Shown here piece after piece: positions 6,081 to 13,910 of a DNA stretch of 15,658 bases. The position numbers and the translations under genes are program-made. The stretch comes from Conexibacter sp. (lineage in GTDB: Bacteria; Actinomycetota; Thermoleophilia; Solirubrobacterales; Solirubrobacteraceae), in the NCBI GenBank assembly GCA_025964215.1, contig JAOPZG010000180.1, positions 1 through 15,658 on the forward strand. Direction: 5' to 3'. The first letter of the stretch is position 1. Each line of letters starts with the position of its first letter. The notes under the pieces were generated by a model that saw only the letters and a program-made list of their open reading frames with translations, searched no databases and was not told where the DNA came from.

Positions 6081-8102
6081 GTGCTCGACCTCGTCCTCGA
6101 TCGCCGGCGTCCCGGACCCGCGCTCGAACCAGATCTCCGCGCCGTCGCCGACGACCTTGGCGCGCCCGGCGGGATCACCGAGCGGGCGTCGACCTTCGAC
6201 CGCCGCGACGTTCTCCGCGACTGGGCCGAGGCCCACCGCGAGGGCGCGAGCGTCGAGCGGCTCGAAGCGCTGGCCGACCACTGGCTGGCGTCCCCGCAGG
6301 CCGTCCAGCTCGAACGGGACGGGAGTCGCCCGCAGCTCGGCGGCGCTCGATACTCGACGCCTGAGATGCTGGCGGTGGAGGACCGGGTCCTGACCGAGGC
6401 CGCTCGCCGCCAGGACGCAGGAGTGGCCCAGCTGGACGCGACCAGGGTCGACGACCTGCTCGCGACCCGGAGCGACATCGCGGACGAGCAGGCCGCGATG
6501 GCGCGCTCGCTGACGACCTCCGGCGACGGCGTGCAGATCGTTCGCGCAGCGGCGGGCACCGGCAAGACGCGAGGACTCACCGCCGCGCGAGACGCCTGGG
6601 AAGCCGACGGCGTGCGCGTCTTCGGGTGCGCGCTGGCCGCACGCGCCGCGGTCGAGATGGAGACGCTCGCGGGCATCGACAGCACGACGATCGCTCGCTT
6701 GCTCGTCGACATCGACCAAGGCAATGGCCTTGCTCCGGGTTCGGTGCTGGTCGTCGATGAGGCCGGCATGGTCGGCTCGCGCACGATCGACCGGCTCGCC
6801 CAGCACGCCACCAACACGAAATCCAAGCTCGTCCTCGTCGGCGACGACCGCCAGCTCCCGGAGATCGATGCCGGCGGCGCGTTCCGGCGGCTCGCGCGGG
6901 ACCTCGGAGCGATCGAGCTGCACCAGGTCCACCGCCAGGCGGAGACGTGGGATCGCGAGGCTCTCGCGCAACTACGGCAGGGCCAGGTCCAGACATGGAG
7001 CGAGGCGTACCGCGATCACGGGCGCCTCGTCGCCCGGCCGACCGCCGACGAGCTGCGTGCGACGCTGGTCGAGGACTGGTGGGAGGCGGCCCGCCGACCC
7101 GATGCCGGCGACGCGGTCATGATCGCCCACCGGCGTTCCGACGTCGCCGACCTCAACGCGCTGGCCCGTGAGCGCATGGACCGTGACGGCCGGCTCGGCG
7201 CAGAGGAGCTGATCACCGACAGGCGAGCGTTCGCGGTCGGCGACCGCGTGATCGCCCGCCGCAACGACCGCCGCGCGGGCGTCGTCAACGGCACCCGCGC
7301 CGAAGTTGTTGGTGTTGACCTGGAGCGTCGCACCGTGGCGCTCCGCACGGCGGACGGCGGTGGACGCGAACTCGACTCGTTCTATCTGGACGACGGCTGG
7401 CTGGACCATGCCTATGCGTTGACGGCCCACGCCGCCCAGGGCGCGACGGTCGACCGGTCCTTCGTCCTCGGCTCCGACGAGCTGTACCGCGAGTGGGGCT
7501 ACACCGCGATGAGCCGCCACCGCGATCAGGCGCGCTTCTACGTGGTCTCGCCCGGCTCCGTCGAGCGGGCGCTGCCCGGCCTCGAACCCGAACACGACAC
7601 CCTCACCGAGGACGTCGCGGCGATGGTCTCGTCGAGCCGCCAGCAGGAACTCGCCCTCGACTTGCTCAATCGCACGGGAGCTGGCGCCGCCGAGCGAGCC
7701 GTGCGACGGGCCCACGACGAGATTGAGCGAGCACAGCAGCGCATCGTGGCGATGCATGAGGAGCGAGCGAACCTCGGACTGCTGCAGCGCTCCCGCCGCG
7801 CGGCGGTCGACGAGGACATCGCTCGCCAGCAGGAGGCCATCGAGCGATGGACTGACCAGGCTGCCGCAGCCCGCGAGCCCGAAGTGCCCGCCCGCCACGA
7901 AGCTCCGCCGGTCGTCGCCGACCCACACGAGGCCCGTCTCGCGCTCGTCGCCCGCGATCAGGTCCTCGGCGAGCGGCCGTCGAGCTTCGTGGCACGCGAG
8001 GCCTGGGCTCGCGAAGCCGCGCAGCTCGTCGGCGCCGGCGCGCCGACGCTGGATCCACCGACCCGCCACATCGGCGCCGACGACTTGGGCATGGACCTCT
8101 AG
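6081..8102 (+). CDS. TraA/TrwC-type helicase portion (RecD-like superfamily 1), second half of split relaxase
   Basis: A 673-aa helicase portion that would unwind DNA during conjugal transfer. Walker A AAGTGKT lies at about residues 158-164 (Lys162), Walker B VVDEAG at 224-229 (Asp226, Glu227), followed by GDDRQLPEIDAGG and a C-terminal motif ALTAHAAQGATVDRS, then YTAMSRHRDQARFYVV, all typical of RecD-like/TraA helicases. The last 130 residues are charged and helical, likely coiled coil. GTG 6081 is only a candidate start; the frame is open back to the TGA at 6042-6044, and coding character begins immediately after it, so this is best read as the C-terminal half of the upstream relaxase. The stop lies seven bases from the stop of a converging gene. 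Confidence 0.85.
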   Translation: MLDLVLDRRRPGPALEPDLRAVADDLGAPGGITERASTFDRRDVLRDWAEAHREGASVERLEALADHWLASPQAVQLERDGSRPQLGGARYSTPEMLAVEDRVLTEAARRQDAGVAQLDATRVDDLLATRSDIADEQAAMARSLTTSGDGVQIVRAAAGTGKTRGLTAARDAWEADGVRVFGCALAARAAVEMETLAGIDSTTIARLLVDIDQGNGLAPGSVLVVDEAGMVGSRTIDRLAQHATNTKSKLVLVGDDRQLPEIDAGGAFRRLARDLGAIELHQVHRQAETWDREALAQLRQGQVQTWSEAYRDHGRLVARPTADELRATLVEDWWEAARRPDAGDAVMIAHRRSDVADLNALARERMDRDGRLGAEELITDRRAFAVGDRVIARRNDRRAGVVNGTRAEVVGVDLERRTVALRTADGGGRELDSFYLDDGWLDHAYALTAHAAQGATVDRSFVLGSDELYREWGYTAMSRHRDQARFYVVSPGSVERALPGLEPEHDTLTEDVAAMVSSSRQQELALDLLNRTGAGAAERAVRRAHDEIERAQQRIVAMHEERANLGLLQRSRRAAVDEDIARQQEAIERWTDQAAAAREPEVPARHEAPPVVADPHEARLALVARDQVLGERPSSFVAREAWAREAAQLVGAGAPTLDPPTRHIGADDLGMDL

Positions 8103-8109
8103 CGGCCTC

Positions 8110-8478
8110 CTAGATGACGTCGCTCGGCGGCGGCGGCGCGCCGCCCAGGCTGTCCCGCAGCTCGATCAGCTCGCGAGCCAAGGCGAGCTGGCTCTCGTAC
8201 TGCGCGACGCCCTCCAACGTGTGCGGCATCTTCACCGGCTCCTCCCACTCGATCGCGCCCGGGATCAGCGCAAGCGCAACGCCGCGCGTCAGGCTCTCGT
8301 GCTCGAAGGCGTCGATGAAATGGACCGCGGCGATCGCCGCGTCACGCGCGTCCGGCCCGAAGGCCATGTCGCACGCCTCTTCGAGCATGCGCGCTGCGGT
8401 CGCGCGCAGCAGCTCGCGCAGGTGGTCGGGGATGCCGACGGGATCATCGTCAGACGGGATAGCGTCTGAGGTGTCCAT
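8110..8478 (-). CDS. Hypothetical 122-aa protein
   Basis: I do not recognise this family. The protein is acidic and mostly helical in appearance, with no membrane segment; a helix with DHLRELLRATAARMLEEA is near the N-terminus, and the C-terminus is proline-rich (GGAPPPPSDVI). The start (ATG at 8476-8478) is supported by AAGGAG (8489-8494) ten bases upstream. A longer in-frame upstream extension lacks protein character. It converges on the helicase gene with seven bases between the stops, and is the last gene before the tRNA, so it probably belongs to the mobile element. Confidence 0.65.
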   Translation of the reverse strand: MDTSDAIPSDDDPVGIPDHLRELLRATAARMLEEACDMAFGPDARDAAIAAVHFIDAFEHESLTRGVALALIPGAIEWEEPVKMPHTLEGVAQYESQLALARELIELRDSLGGAPPPPSDVI

Positions 8479-8543
8479 GGAGTTCACGCTCCTTGGGCCA
8501 TGCCCCCGGCCGTTAGCGCGGCGCGGGGGCGCATTTTTAGTTG

Positions 8544-8563
8544 TCGGAGAGAGACCTCTCCGA
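8544..8563. repeat. Inverted repeat TCGGAGAG / CTCTCCGA
   Basis: Perfect 8-bp arms with a 4-nt spacer, 66 nt upstream of the reverse-strand hypothetical gene. It may be an operator or part of an element boundary; no T-run supports a terminator. Bases 8565-8715 hold nothing else I can identify. Confidence 0.35.
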
Positions 8564-8717
8564 ACCCTGTAGGACGCGAGGACCCAGAACTCGCCCCCTG
8601 CGAGTACGACAACGGACGTGGTGTTCCGCTCCGTCCGGCGCGCAGGTAGCGTTTCAACCACCAACTGAGTCCCAAAACGAGACCACGCCGCGCCGCCGAA
8701 CCGTCCCGTTAAGCACG

Positions 8718-8740
8718 AAAACCCCCTGGCGAGAGGGGGC
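8718..8740 (-). terminator. Terminator of tRNA-fMet
   Basis: Read on the minus strand: CCCCCT, six-base loop, AGGGGG, then TTTTC, starting nine bases after the tRNA 3' end. This is a classic intrinsic terminator. Confidence 0.85.
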
Positions 8741-8748
8741 TTCCGTAG

Positions 8749-8822
<74 letters not shown>

Positions 8823-8833
8823 GCGGTCGGAGG

Positions 8834-8863
8834 AGTGTAGCGAATGTGTCGTCTCCGAACGGT
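8834..8863 (-). promoter_or_regulatory. Candidate promoter of tRNA-fMet
   Basis: On the minus strand, TACACT (8839-8834) ends 11 bases before the tRNA 5' end. A weak ACCGTT (8863-8858) lies 18 bp upstream. The -10 is convincing, the -35 is not. Confidence 0.4.
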
Positions 8864-8873
8864 CGCGGTCGGG

Positions 8874-9182
8874 TCATGCGCGGTCGCGTCCGCGGCGGAG
8901 GCAGGTGATGGCCAACCAACGGCCAGGGGCGTCCGTGCGGGCCAGCGGGAACGCCAGGTCGCCGCTGATCGCCCACAGCGCCGCGGGCTTGTCGGAGACG
9001 GCCCACGCGGGCGGCCAGTGGGTGATGTCGGCGTCCTCCAGCACCCGGAGCAACCCGGCGATCACGTCGTCGAGGCCGGGCACGCGGATCGGCATCCGCT
9101 CGCGGTAGCGCGCCACGCAGTGGTCGCTCGGCACGATCTCGGGGGCCTGCGGATCTCCGGTGCGTGCCGTGCCCACGAACAT
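8874..9182 (-). CDS. Hypothetical 102-aa protein
   Basis: I do not recognise a family. Visible features are a basic-acidic segment SDHCVARYRERMPIR at about residues 20-34, a helix DDVIAGLLRVLEDADI, and an aromatic core THWPPAW...LWAISGDLAFPLA. It ends in a basic tail (RRGRDRA). There is no signal peptide or membrane segment. The ATG at 9180-9182 gives a protein without low-quality extension, but no clear ribosome site is seen. It is divergent from the dehydrogenase gene, with only 31 bases between the starts. The longer frame reaching 9431 is antisense to the dehydrogenase and was not used. Confidence 0.6.
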   Translation of the reverse strand: MFVGTARTGDPQAPEIVPSDHCVARYRERMPIRVPGLDDVIAGLLRVLEDADITHWPPAWAVSDKPAALWAISGDLAFPLARTDAPGRWLAITCLRRGRDRA

Positions 9183-9213
9183 TGCCGTGCAGCGTGGCAG
9201 GATCCCTGACGCC

Positions 9214-10149
9214 ATGGCCCACGTCTTCGTCTCCCGCGCGCTGACCGGCGACGCGCTCGACCGCCTCACCGACGCGGGGCACGACGTCGACGTCTGGCCC
9301 GGCAACCTCCCGCCCCACCCCACCGAGCTGCGGGAGCGCGTCGCGCACGCCCACGGCCTGCTCGCGATGCTGACCGAGCGGATCGACACCGCCCTCCTCG
9401 ACGCGGCGCCCCAACTCAAGGTCATTGCCAACTACGCCGTCGGCTTCGACAACATCGACATGGAGGCCATCACAGCGCGCGGGATCGCCGTCGGCGTCAC
9501 GCCCGACGTCCTCACCGACGCCACCGCGGACCTCGCCTTCGCCCTCCTGCTGGCCGCCGCCCGCCGCCTCGCCGAGGCGCAGCGCGCCGTCCGCGACGGC
9601 CGCTGGCGGACCTTCGAGCCCCAGGGCTGGCTCGGCGCCGACGTCCACGGCGCGACGCTCGTCATCGTCGGCGGCACCGGGCGGATCGGGCAGGCGGTCG
9701 CTCGCCGCGCCGCCGGGTTCGACATGAACATCATCTCGCTCGGCCGCGACGGCGACCTCCACCAAGCCCTGCAACACGCCGACTTCGTCTCGCTCCACGC
9801 GCCGCTCACGCCGCAGACCCGCCACCTGATCGACGACGCCGCCCTGCACGCGATCAAGCCCGGCGCGATCCTCGTCAACACCGGCCGCGGCGGGCTCGTC
9901 GACCAGCCGGCGCTCGCCCGCGCGCTCCAGGACGGCCGCCTCGCCGCCGCCGCCCTCGACGTCACCGACCCCGAGCCGCTCCCCGCCGACGACCCGCTCC
10001 TCGACGCCCCCAACCTGCTCGTCGTCCCGCACATCGGCTCGGCGACGCGCACCACGCGCGGCCGGATGGTGCACATGGCCGTCGACAACCTCCTCGCGGG
10101 GCTCGCCGGCGATCCGCTTCCGCACCCGGCGCCCGTCCCGCGGAAGTAG
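9214..10149 (+). CDS. D-2-hydroxyacid dehydrogenase (glyoxylate/hydroxypyruvate reductase-like)
   Basis: A 311-aa cytosolic NAD(P)H-dependent oxidoreductase that interconverts 2-keto acids and D-2-hydroxy acids. The N-terminal substrate-binding half (1-100 plus the C-terminus) contains the NYAVGFDNID segment. The central Rossmann domain has VGGTGRIGQA (GxGxxG; usual family form GLGRIG). The catalytic triad is complete: Arg225 in NTGRGG, Glu254 in DPEPLP and His273 in PHIGSAT. The length fits the glyoxylate reductase (GyaR/GhrB) branch. The ATG at 9214 was preferred over GTG 9160 because the conserved first strand MAHVFVSRAL starts there. The Ppx gene follows after nine bases, probably co-transcribed. 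The exact substrate cannot be read from sequence. Confidence 0.92.
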   Translation: MAHVFVSRALTGDALDRLTDAGHDVDVWPGNLPPHPTELRERVAHAHGLLAMLTERIDTALLDAAPQLKVIANYAVGFDNIDMEAITARGIAVGVTPDVLTDATADLAFALLLAAARRLAEAQRAVRDGRWRTFEPQGWLGADVHGATLVIVGGTGRIGQAVARRAAGFDMNIISLGRDGDLHQALQHADFVSLHAPLTPQTRHLIDDAALHAIKPGAILVNTGRGGLVDQPALARALQDGRLAAAALDVTDPEPLPADDPLLDAPNLLVVPHIGSATRTTRGRMVHMAVDNLLAGLAGDPLPHPAPVPRK

Positions 10150-10152
10150 CCT
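10147..10152 (+). promoter_or_regulatory. Possible -10 box for leaderless Ppx transcript
   Basis: TAGCCT begins with the dehydrogenase stop codon and ends six bases before the Ppx GTG, matching the TANNNT-N6-RTG leaderless pattern. A possible ribosome site GGAAG lies 12 bases away, so read-through expression is equally possible. Confidence 0.22.
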
Positions 10153-10158
10153 CGCCCC

Positions 10159-11112
10159 GTGCGCATCGCCGTCATCGACATCGGGACCAACTCGACCCGC
10201 CTCCTGATCGCGGACGTCACGCGAGACGGCCGCGTCACGGAGCTCGAGCGGCGCACGACCGTCACGCGCCTCGGCCAGGGCGTCGACCACACCGGCGAGC
10301 TGCAACCCGAGGCGATGGCGCGCGTGTACGCGGCGCTCGACACCTACAAGAAGCTGATCGACGACCACGACGTCGAGGCGACGACCGGCGTGCTCACCTC
10401 CGCCGTCCGTGACGCGCGCAACGGAGCCCAGTTCACCACGACGGTCAACGACCGCTACGCCATCGGCGCGCGCACGATCAGCGGCGACGAGGAGGCGCGC
10501 CTGACCTACCTCGGGGCGACGAGCGACCGCACCGACAACGCCACCGCCGACACGCGCCGCGTCGTCATCGACGTCGGCGGCGGCTCCACCGAGCTCGTCG
10601 CCGGCCACGGCACCACGGTCGACTTCCACGTCTCCACGCAGGCCGGCGTCGTCCGCCAGACCGAGCGCTTCATCCGCTCCGACCCGCCGCGCGCGGAGGA
10701 GCTGCAACTGCTGCAACAAGAGGCGGCGGAGATCTTCGAGCAGGCGGTCCCACAGCAAGAGCGCGACCGCGTCACCCAGGGCATCGCCGTCGCCGGCACC
10801 GCGACCTCCTGCGCCGCGATCCTGCAGGAGCTCGACCCCTACGACCCCGCGAAGGTCCACGGCTTCCGCCTGCTCCGCGCCCAGGCCGAGATGCTCCTCG
10901 CGCGGCTCGCGGACCTGACGCTCGAGGAGCGCCGTCACGTCACCGGCCTGCACCCCGACCGCGCGCCCGCGATCGTCGCCGGCGTGATCCTGCTCGTCGA
11001 GGCGATGCGGACCTTCGACCTGGACGAGGTCGAGGTCTCCGAGCACGACATCCTGCGCGGAGCGGCGCTGGATCGGGCAGGAACTACAGGCGGCGGGACG
11101 GGCGAGGGCTGA
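10159..11112 (+). CDS. Ppx/GppA-family exopolyphosphatase / pppGpp phosphatase
   Basis: A 317-aa enzyme of the ASKHA fold that releases phosphate from the end of polyphosphate or from pppGpp. The N-terminal phosphate-binding loop IDIGTNSTRLLIAD is at residues 6-19, the conserved SGDEEA box at 108-113, and the second phosphate loop DVGGGSTEL at 138-146, with Glu145 in the expected catalytic place. A third loop AVAGTATS follows. The length matches the short actinobacterial form (like mycobacterial Ppx1) without the C-terminal HD domain of the E. coli enzymes. GTG at 10159 puts the first conserved strand (MRIAVIDIG) at the N-terminus. It lies nine bases after the dehydrogenase gene. Polyphosphate versus pppGpp preference cannot be decided here. 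Confidence 0.93.
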   Translation: MRIAVIDIGTNSTRLLIADVTRDGRVTELERRTTVTRLGQGVDHTGELQPEAMARVYAALDTYKKLIDDHDVEATTGVLTSAVRDARNGAQFTTTVNDRYAIGARTISGDEEARLTYLGATSDRTDNATADTRRVVIDVGGGSTELVAGHGTTVDFHVSTQAGVVRQTERFIRSDPPRAEELQLLQQEAAEIFEQAVPQQERDRVTQGIAVAGTATSCAAILQELDPYDPAKVHGFRLLRAQAEMLLARLADLTLEERRHVTGLHPDRAPAIVAGVILLVEAMRTFDLDEVEVSEHDILRGAALDRAGTTGGGTGEG

Positions 11113-11130
11113 GGAACACGCCCGCCCCGC
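11093..11130 (+). terminator. Hairpin at the end of the Ppx gene
   Basis: GCGGGACGGGCG (11093-11104) pairs with CGCCCGCCCCGC (11119-11130) with one mismatch and a 14-nt loop spanning the stop codon. There is no T-run, so the terminator role is tentative. Confidence 0.35.
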
Positions 11131-11562
11131 TCGCGCTGGCGACGGGGTCGAGCAAGGCGAACAGCGCCCCACCTCCCAGTTTCGCCGCACAGCGGTTGTA
11201 CCTCGCATCCCCACTTCTCGGAACGTCCCTGGACGGGTGTCTGATTGTGGGCCTCTGGGCCCCGCCGGATACTCCGAGAGGTCGGGTCAACGGGTGTGCG
11301 TGCCGAACAGGCTCGTTCGTCCGCTGTTCCGACGCATAGGTCCGAGCGAAGCCGCATCGAATCGGCGCCTCCCGCCGCTCGGGCCAGACAATCAGGCCCC
11401 CGCAAGGCACGTACCCCTGCCCGTCCTGTCGGGGCCGAGTTAGGAAGCCGCTCTTCGGGGCGGCTTCCGACTTTCGCGAGCTCCCGGCGGGACCCGACGT
11501 CGCACCGGAAAGCACGGGCCTTCTTCTTGCCGGAAGACGGTCCATCGCCGCCCCGAGCGCCG
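11131..11562. other. Gene-free stretch between convergent genes
   Basis: No protein or known RNA is supported here. Reading frames that cross it are extensions of frames antisense to the flanking genes. It holds the hairpin at 11443-11468 and a small GGGCC/GGCCC hairpin near 11258-11271. I looked for tRNA, RNase P, tmRNA and SRP RNA signatures by eye and saw none. Confidence 0.5.
11443..11468. terminator. UUCG-tetraloop hairpin between convergent genes
   Basis: GGAAGCCGC (11443-11451) pairs perfectly with GCGGCTTCC (11460-11468). Two more pairs (T-G, C-G) close a TTCG tetraloop on the plus strand. There is no long T-run on either side. It is probably a terminator between the Ppx gene and the oppositely oriented ThDP enzyme gene, or the end of an unknown small RNA. 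Confidence 0.5.
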
Positions 11563-13209
11563 CTATGCCAGGTTCGACTTCCGCGGGTAGATCACGTCGG
11601 GATCCGTGAGCACGTTGACGAGCGCCGGACGGCCCGCCTCGAAGGCCCGCGCGAGCGCCGGCTTGAGGTCCTCGGGCGTCCGGACGAGCTCGCCGTGGCC
11701 GCCCAGCGCCTCGACCATCTGGTCGTAGCGCGTCTCCGGCCGCAGCTCCGCGGCGACCGAGTACCCGTACAAGAACTCCATCGGGTGCTTCTCGAGCGCC
11801 CAGATCCCGTTGTTGCCCATCACCGCGACGACGTTCACGCCGTGGCGCGCGAGCGTGTCGAACTCCATCCCGCTGAAGCCGAAGGCGCCGTCGCCGACGA
11901 GCAGGACGACCTGGCGGTCGGGGTGCGCGAGCTTCGCGGCCAGCGCGTAGCCCGGCCCGGTGCCGAGGCAGCCGAACGGCCCCGGGTCGAGCCAGCAGCC
12001 CGGCTCGTAGGTGTCGATGACGCGCCCGGCGTAGGAGACGAAGTCGCCGCCGTCGCCGATGACGATCGCGTTGCGGTCGAGGACGTCGCTGAGCTCGCGG
12101 TAGAGCCGCATCGGGTGCAACGGGGCGCGGCCGTCGTCGAGCTCGACCCGCTCGGCCTCGCGCTTCTCGACCTCCTTGCCGCGCAGGTGCGCGACCCAGT
12201 CCCGCGTCCGCTCCGCCCCACCGTCGTCGCCGACCAGCGCGCGCAGCGTCGCGTCGATCCCGCCGTACAGGGAGACCTCGACCTCCCGCGGGTGCGCGCG
12301 CGCGGGCTCGGCCCGATCGATGACCACCAACTTGGTGTCCTCGCCGAACGAGCCGCCGAAGCCGAGGCGGAAGTCCATCGGGACGCCGATGACCAGCGCG
12401 AGGTCCGCGCCCTTCAGCCCATCCCCTCGTGCACGCGAGAAGAAGAGCTCGTGGTCGGCCGGCAGGCAGCCGCGCGCCTGGCCGTTCAAGTACACGGGGA
12501 TGCCCCGCGCCTCGGCCAGCTCGCGCAGCGCGTGCTCGCCGCGGCCCCAGTAGAGGTTCGTGCCGGCCATGATCACCGGGCGCTCGGCTGCGTCGAGCAG
12601 CGCGATCACGCGGTCGACGTCGCCGCCGGCGACCGGCTCGGCCAGGACGTCGTGCAGCGCGCCCTCCACACCCGTGTCTTCCCCCTCGGAGAAGACGTGG
12701 TCCATCGGGAAGTCCAGGAACGTCGGCCCCGAGTGCGGCGCCATCGCGGTCGCGAGCGCCTGGTCGACCAGCCCCGGGATCTCGTCGGGCGAGCCCGCGG
12801 TGGCGGCCAGCTTCGTGAGCGGCGCGACGAACGGGACGTGGTCGATCTCCTGCAGCGAGCCCATCCCCCAGCGCATCGCCGGCGCGCGGCCGCCGAGCAC
12901 GACGATCGGCGAGGCGGACTGCTGCGCGCTCGCGATCGCGCTCATCCCGTTGGTGACGCCCGGCCCCGCGGTCAGCGCGGCGACGCCCGGCGTGCGCGTG
13001 ACCTTCGCCCAGCCCTCGGCGGCGAACGTCGCGGCCTGCTCGTGGCGGGTGTCGACGATGTCGATCCCCTCCTCGCGGCAGCCGTCGTAGATCGAGAAGA
13101 TGTGCCCGCCCGAGAGCGTGAACAGCTTCGTGACGCCGTGGGCCTTCAGGCGGCGGGCGATCAGGCGCCCCCCGTGGAGGCGCGTGGCCTGCTCCGTCTC
13201 GGTGCTCAT
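11563..13209 (-). CDS. Thiamine-diphosphate-dependent enzyme, acetolactate synthase-like
   Basis: A 548-aa enzyme of the acetolactate synthase / 2-hydroxyacyl-CoA lyase / benzoylformate decarboxylase superfamily, which makes or breaks carbon-carbon bonds next to a keto group. Domains run in the usual order: N-terminal Pyr domain with the cofactor-activating Glu57 (DTRHEQAA) and AGPGVTNG; central domain (about 195-330); C-terminal PP domain with the ThDP/Mg motif GDG (439-441) to NN (466-467). The start at 13209 has GAGGA nine bases upstream; a longer frame to 13263 adds a low-quality basic leader. There is no regulatory small subunit or other branched-chain amino-acid gene beside it, so a catabolic or 2-hydroxyacyl-CoA lyase-like role is as likely as acetolactate synthesis. 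It is convergent with the Ppx gene. Confidence 0.9.
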   Translation of the reverse strand: MSTETEQATRLHGGRLIARRLKAHGVTKLFTLSGGHIFSIYDGCREEGIDIVDTRHEQAATFAAEGWAKVTRTPGVAALTAGPGVTNGMSAIASAQQSASPIVVLGGRAPAMRWGMGSLQEIDHVPFVAPLTKLAATAGSPDEIPGLVDQALATAMAPHSGPTFLDFPMDHVFSEGEDTGVEGALHDVLAEPVAGGDVDRVIALLDAAERPVIMAGTNLYWGRGEHALRELAEARGIPVYLNGQARGCLPADHELFFSRARGDGLKGADLALVIGVPMDFRLGFGGSFGEDTKLVVIDRAEPARAHPREVEVSLYGGIDATLRALVGDDGGAERTRDWVAHLRGKEVEKREAERVELDDGRAPLHPMRLYRELSDVLDRNAIVIGDGGDFVSYAGRVIDTYEPGCWLDPGPFGCLGTGPGYALAAKLAHPDRQVVLLVGDGAFGFSGMEFDTLARHGVNVVAVMGNNGIWALEKHPMEFLYGYSVAAELRPETRYDQMVEALGGHGELVRTPEDLKPALARAFEAGRPALVNVLTDPDVIYPRKSNLA

Positions 13210-13395
13210 CGCCCGACATCCTCGCCGCCGGGCGCCCGTCGCGCCAGCCCGCAGGTCATACAACGCGCCGCCGCATCTTCAGAGGCTTCCTATGAAGGTC
13301 ACCCGCATGGGTGTCCGTCTGACAGCGCCGGGTTGCAATCGGCCGCGATGAGCGTAGAACGGAAGGAGAAGGCACCCGATGAGGAGAGGAGTCCT

Positions 13396-13584
13396 ATGGA
13401 CGCCCGCTTCGAGAAGGACCTGCCGGCCGCGCAGGAGCAGAGCCTGCCCACCCGTCGCTTCGCGGCCATCGCCGCCGAGCAGGACGCGACCTACCCCATG
13501 CTGGCGCCCGCGGCGGCGCTGCACGTGGGCCAGGAGGGTGACGCCTACGACGAGCAGATCCTCGCCGGCCTCGTGAACATCTAG
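13396..13584 (+). CDS. Hypothetical 62-aa protein
   Basis: A small acidic protein of unknown function. The first half is charged (MDARFEKDLPAAQEQ), the middle reads LPTRRFAAIAAEQDATYPML, and the end is DAYDEQILAGLVNI. There are no cysteines, membrane segment or signal peptide. The start at ATG 13396 is supported by the purine-rich GAGGAGAGGAG just upstream; an in-frame ATG at 13348 has no ribosome site. G/C third positions agree with neighbouring genes. A strong terminator hairpin follows 23 bases after the stop, which favours a real transcribed unit. The gene is divergent from the ThDP enzyme gene. Confidence 0.6.
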   Translation: MDARFEKDLPAAQEQSLPTRRFAAIAAEQDATYPMLAPAAALHVGQEGDAYDEQILAGLVNI

Positions 13585-13607
13585 GCCGACATCTAGAGAA
13601 CGCCTAC

Positions 13608-13652
13608 GCGCACCGCGCGGCCCGACGGGCCGCTGCGGTGCGCCGTGCGTTT
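13608..13652 (+). terminator. Strong terminator after the 62-aa gene
   Basis: GCGCACCGC-GCGGCCC, a GAC loop, then GGGCCGC-T-GCGGTGCGC: 16 base pairs with one bulged T. It is followed by CGTGCGTTT, a short T-run. This is the best terminator hairpin in the right half of the window. Confidence 0.8.
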
Positions 13653-13910
13653 AACGGCACGATGCGCGCCGCGCCGTGCATCCGCCGGGCGGTGCCCGGG
13701 ATGACATCTCGGGGTGACGGGATCGGCAGGTTCTGGCAATGTTCTGGGTTCTGGACCGGTCGTCAGCGCTTATGCAGAAGCAACTCACCATCCGAGGGTC
13801 CAACGGACGTCCATGTCCGCCGAAAAACGGCGCGTCTGTGCGCGGACCTGGGTATCCTCGGTGGTGGCTGAGGGGTCCGTCCTATCTACGCGGTCTCAAG
13901 GGAGGCAGCC
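13653..13910 (+). promoter_or_regulatory. Upstream region of the HxlR-family gene
   Basis: No gene is supported here. It holds three direct TTCTGG copies (13731-13736, 13742-13747, 13749-13754), two -10-like boxes (TATCCT 13853-13858 and TATCTA 13883-13888) and, at the end, the ribosome-site-like GGGAGG at 13900-13905. I could not pair a convincing -35 with either -10. Confidence 0.3.

Noticed and set aside
5211..6971. 586-codon reverse-strand frame over the relaxase region
   Set aside because: Antisense shadow; the plus strand carries the relaxase histidine triad and helicase Walker motifs.
6972..8069. 365-codon reverse-strand frame over the helicase
   Set aside because: Antisense shadow with no recognisable domains; the plus-strand helicase motifs continue through it.
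8479..8664. N-terminal extension of the reverse-strand 122-aa protein
   Set aside because: Basic low-quality sequence that crosses an inverted repeat; the ATG at 8478 has AAGGAG upstream.
1..8748. Second copy of the tRNA-fMet 3' end as attL
   Set aside because: I looked for the T-arm/acceptor sequence in the left part by eye and found none; the boundary, if real, is outside the window.
11084..13219. Long reverse-strand frame overlapping the ThDP enzyme in another frame
   Set aside because: Arg/Ala/Gly-rich with no domains; the real gene (11563-13209) has all ThDP motifs in a different frame.
11245..13584. 779-codon plus-strand frame
   Set aside because: Antisense to the ThDP enzyme for most of its length. 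Only its last 62 codons (13396-13584), with their own ribosome site, were kept.
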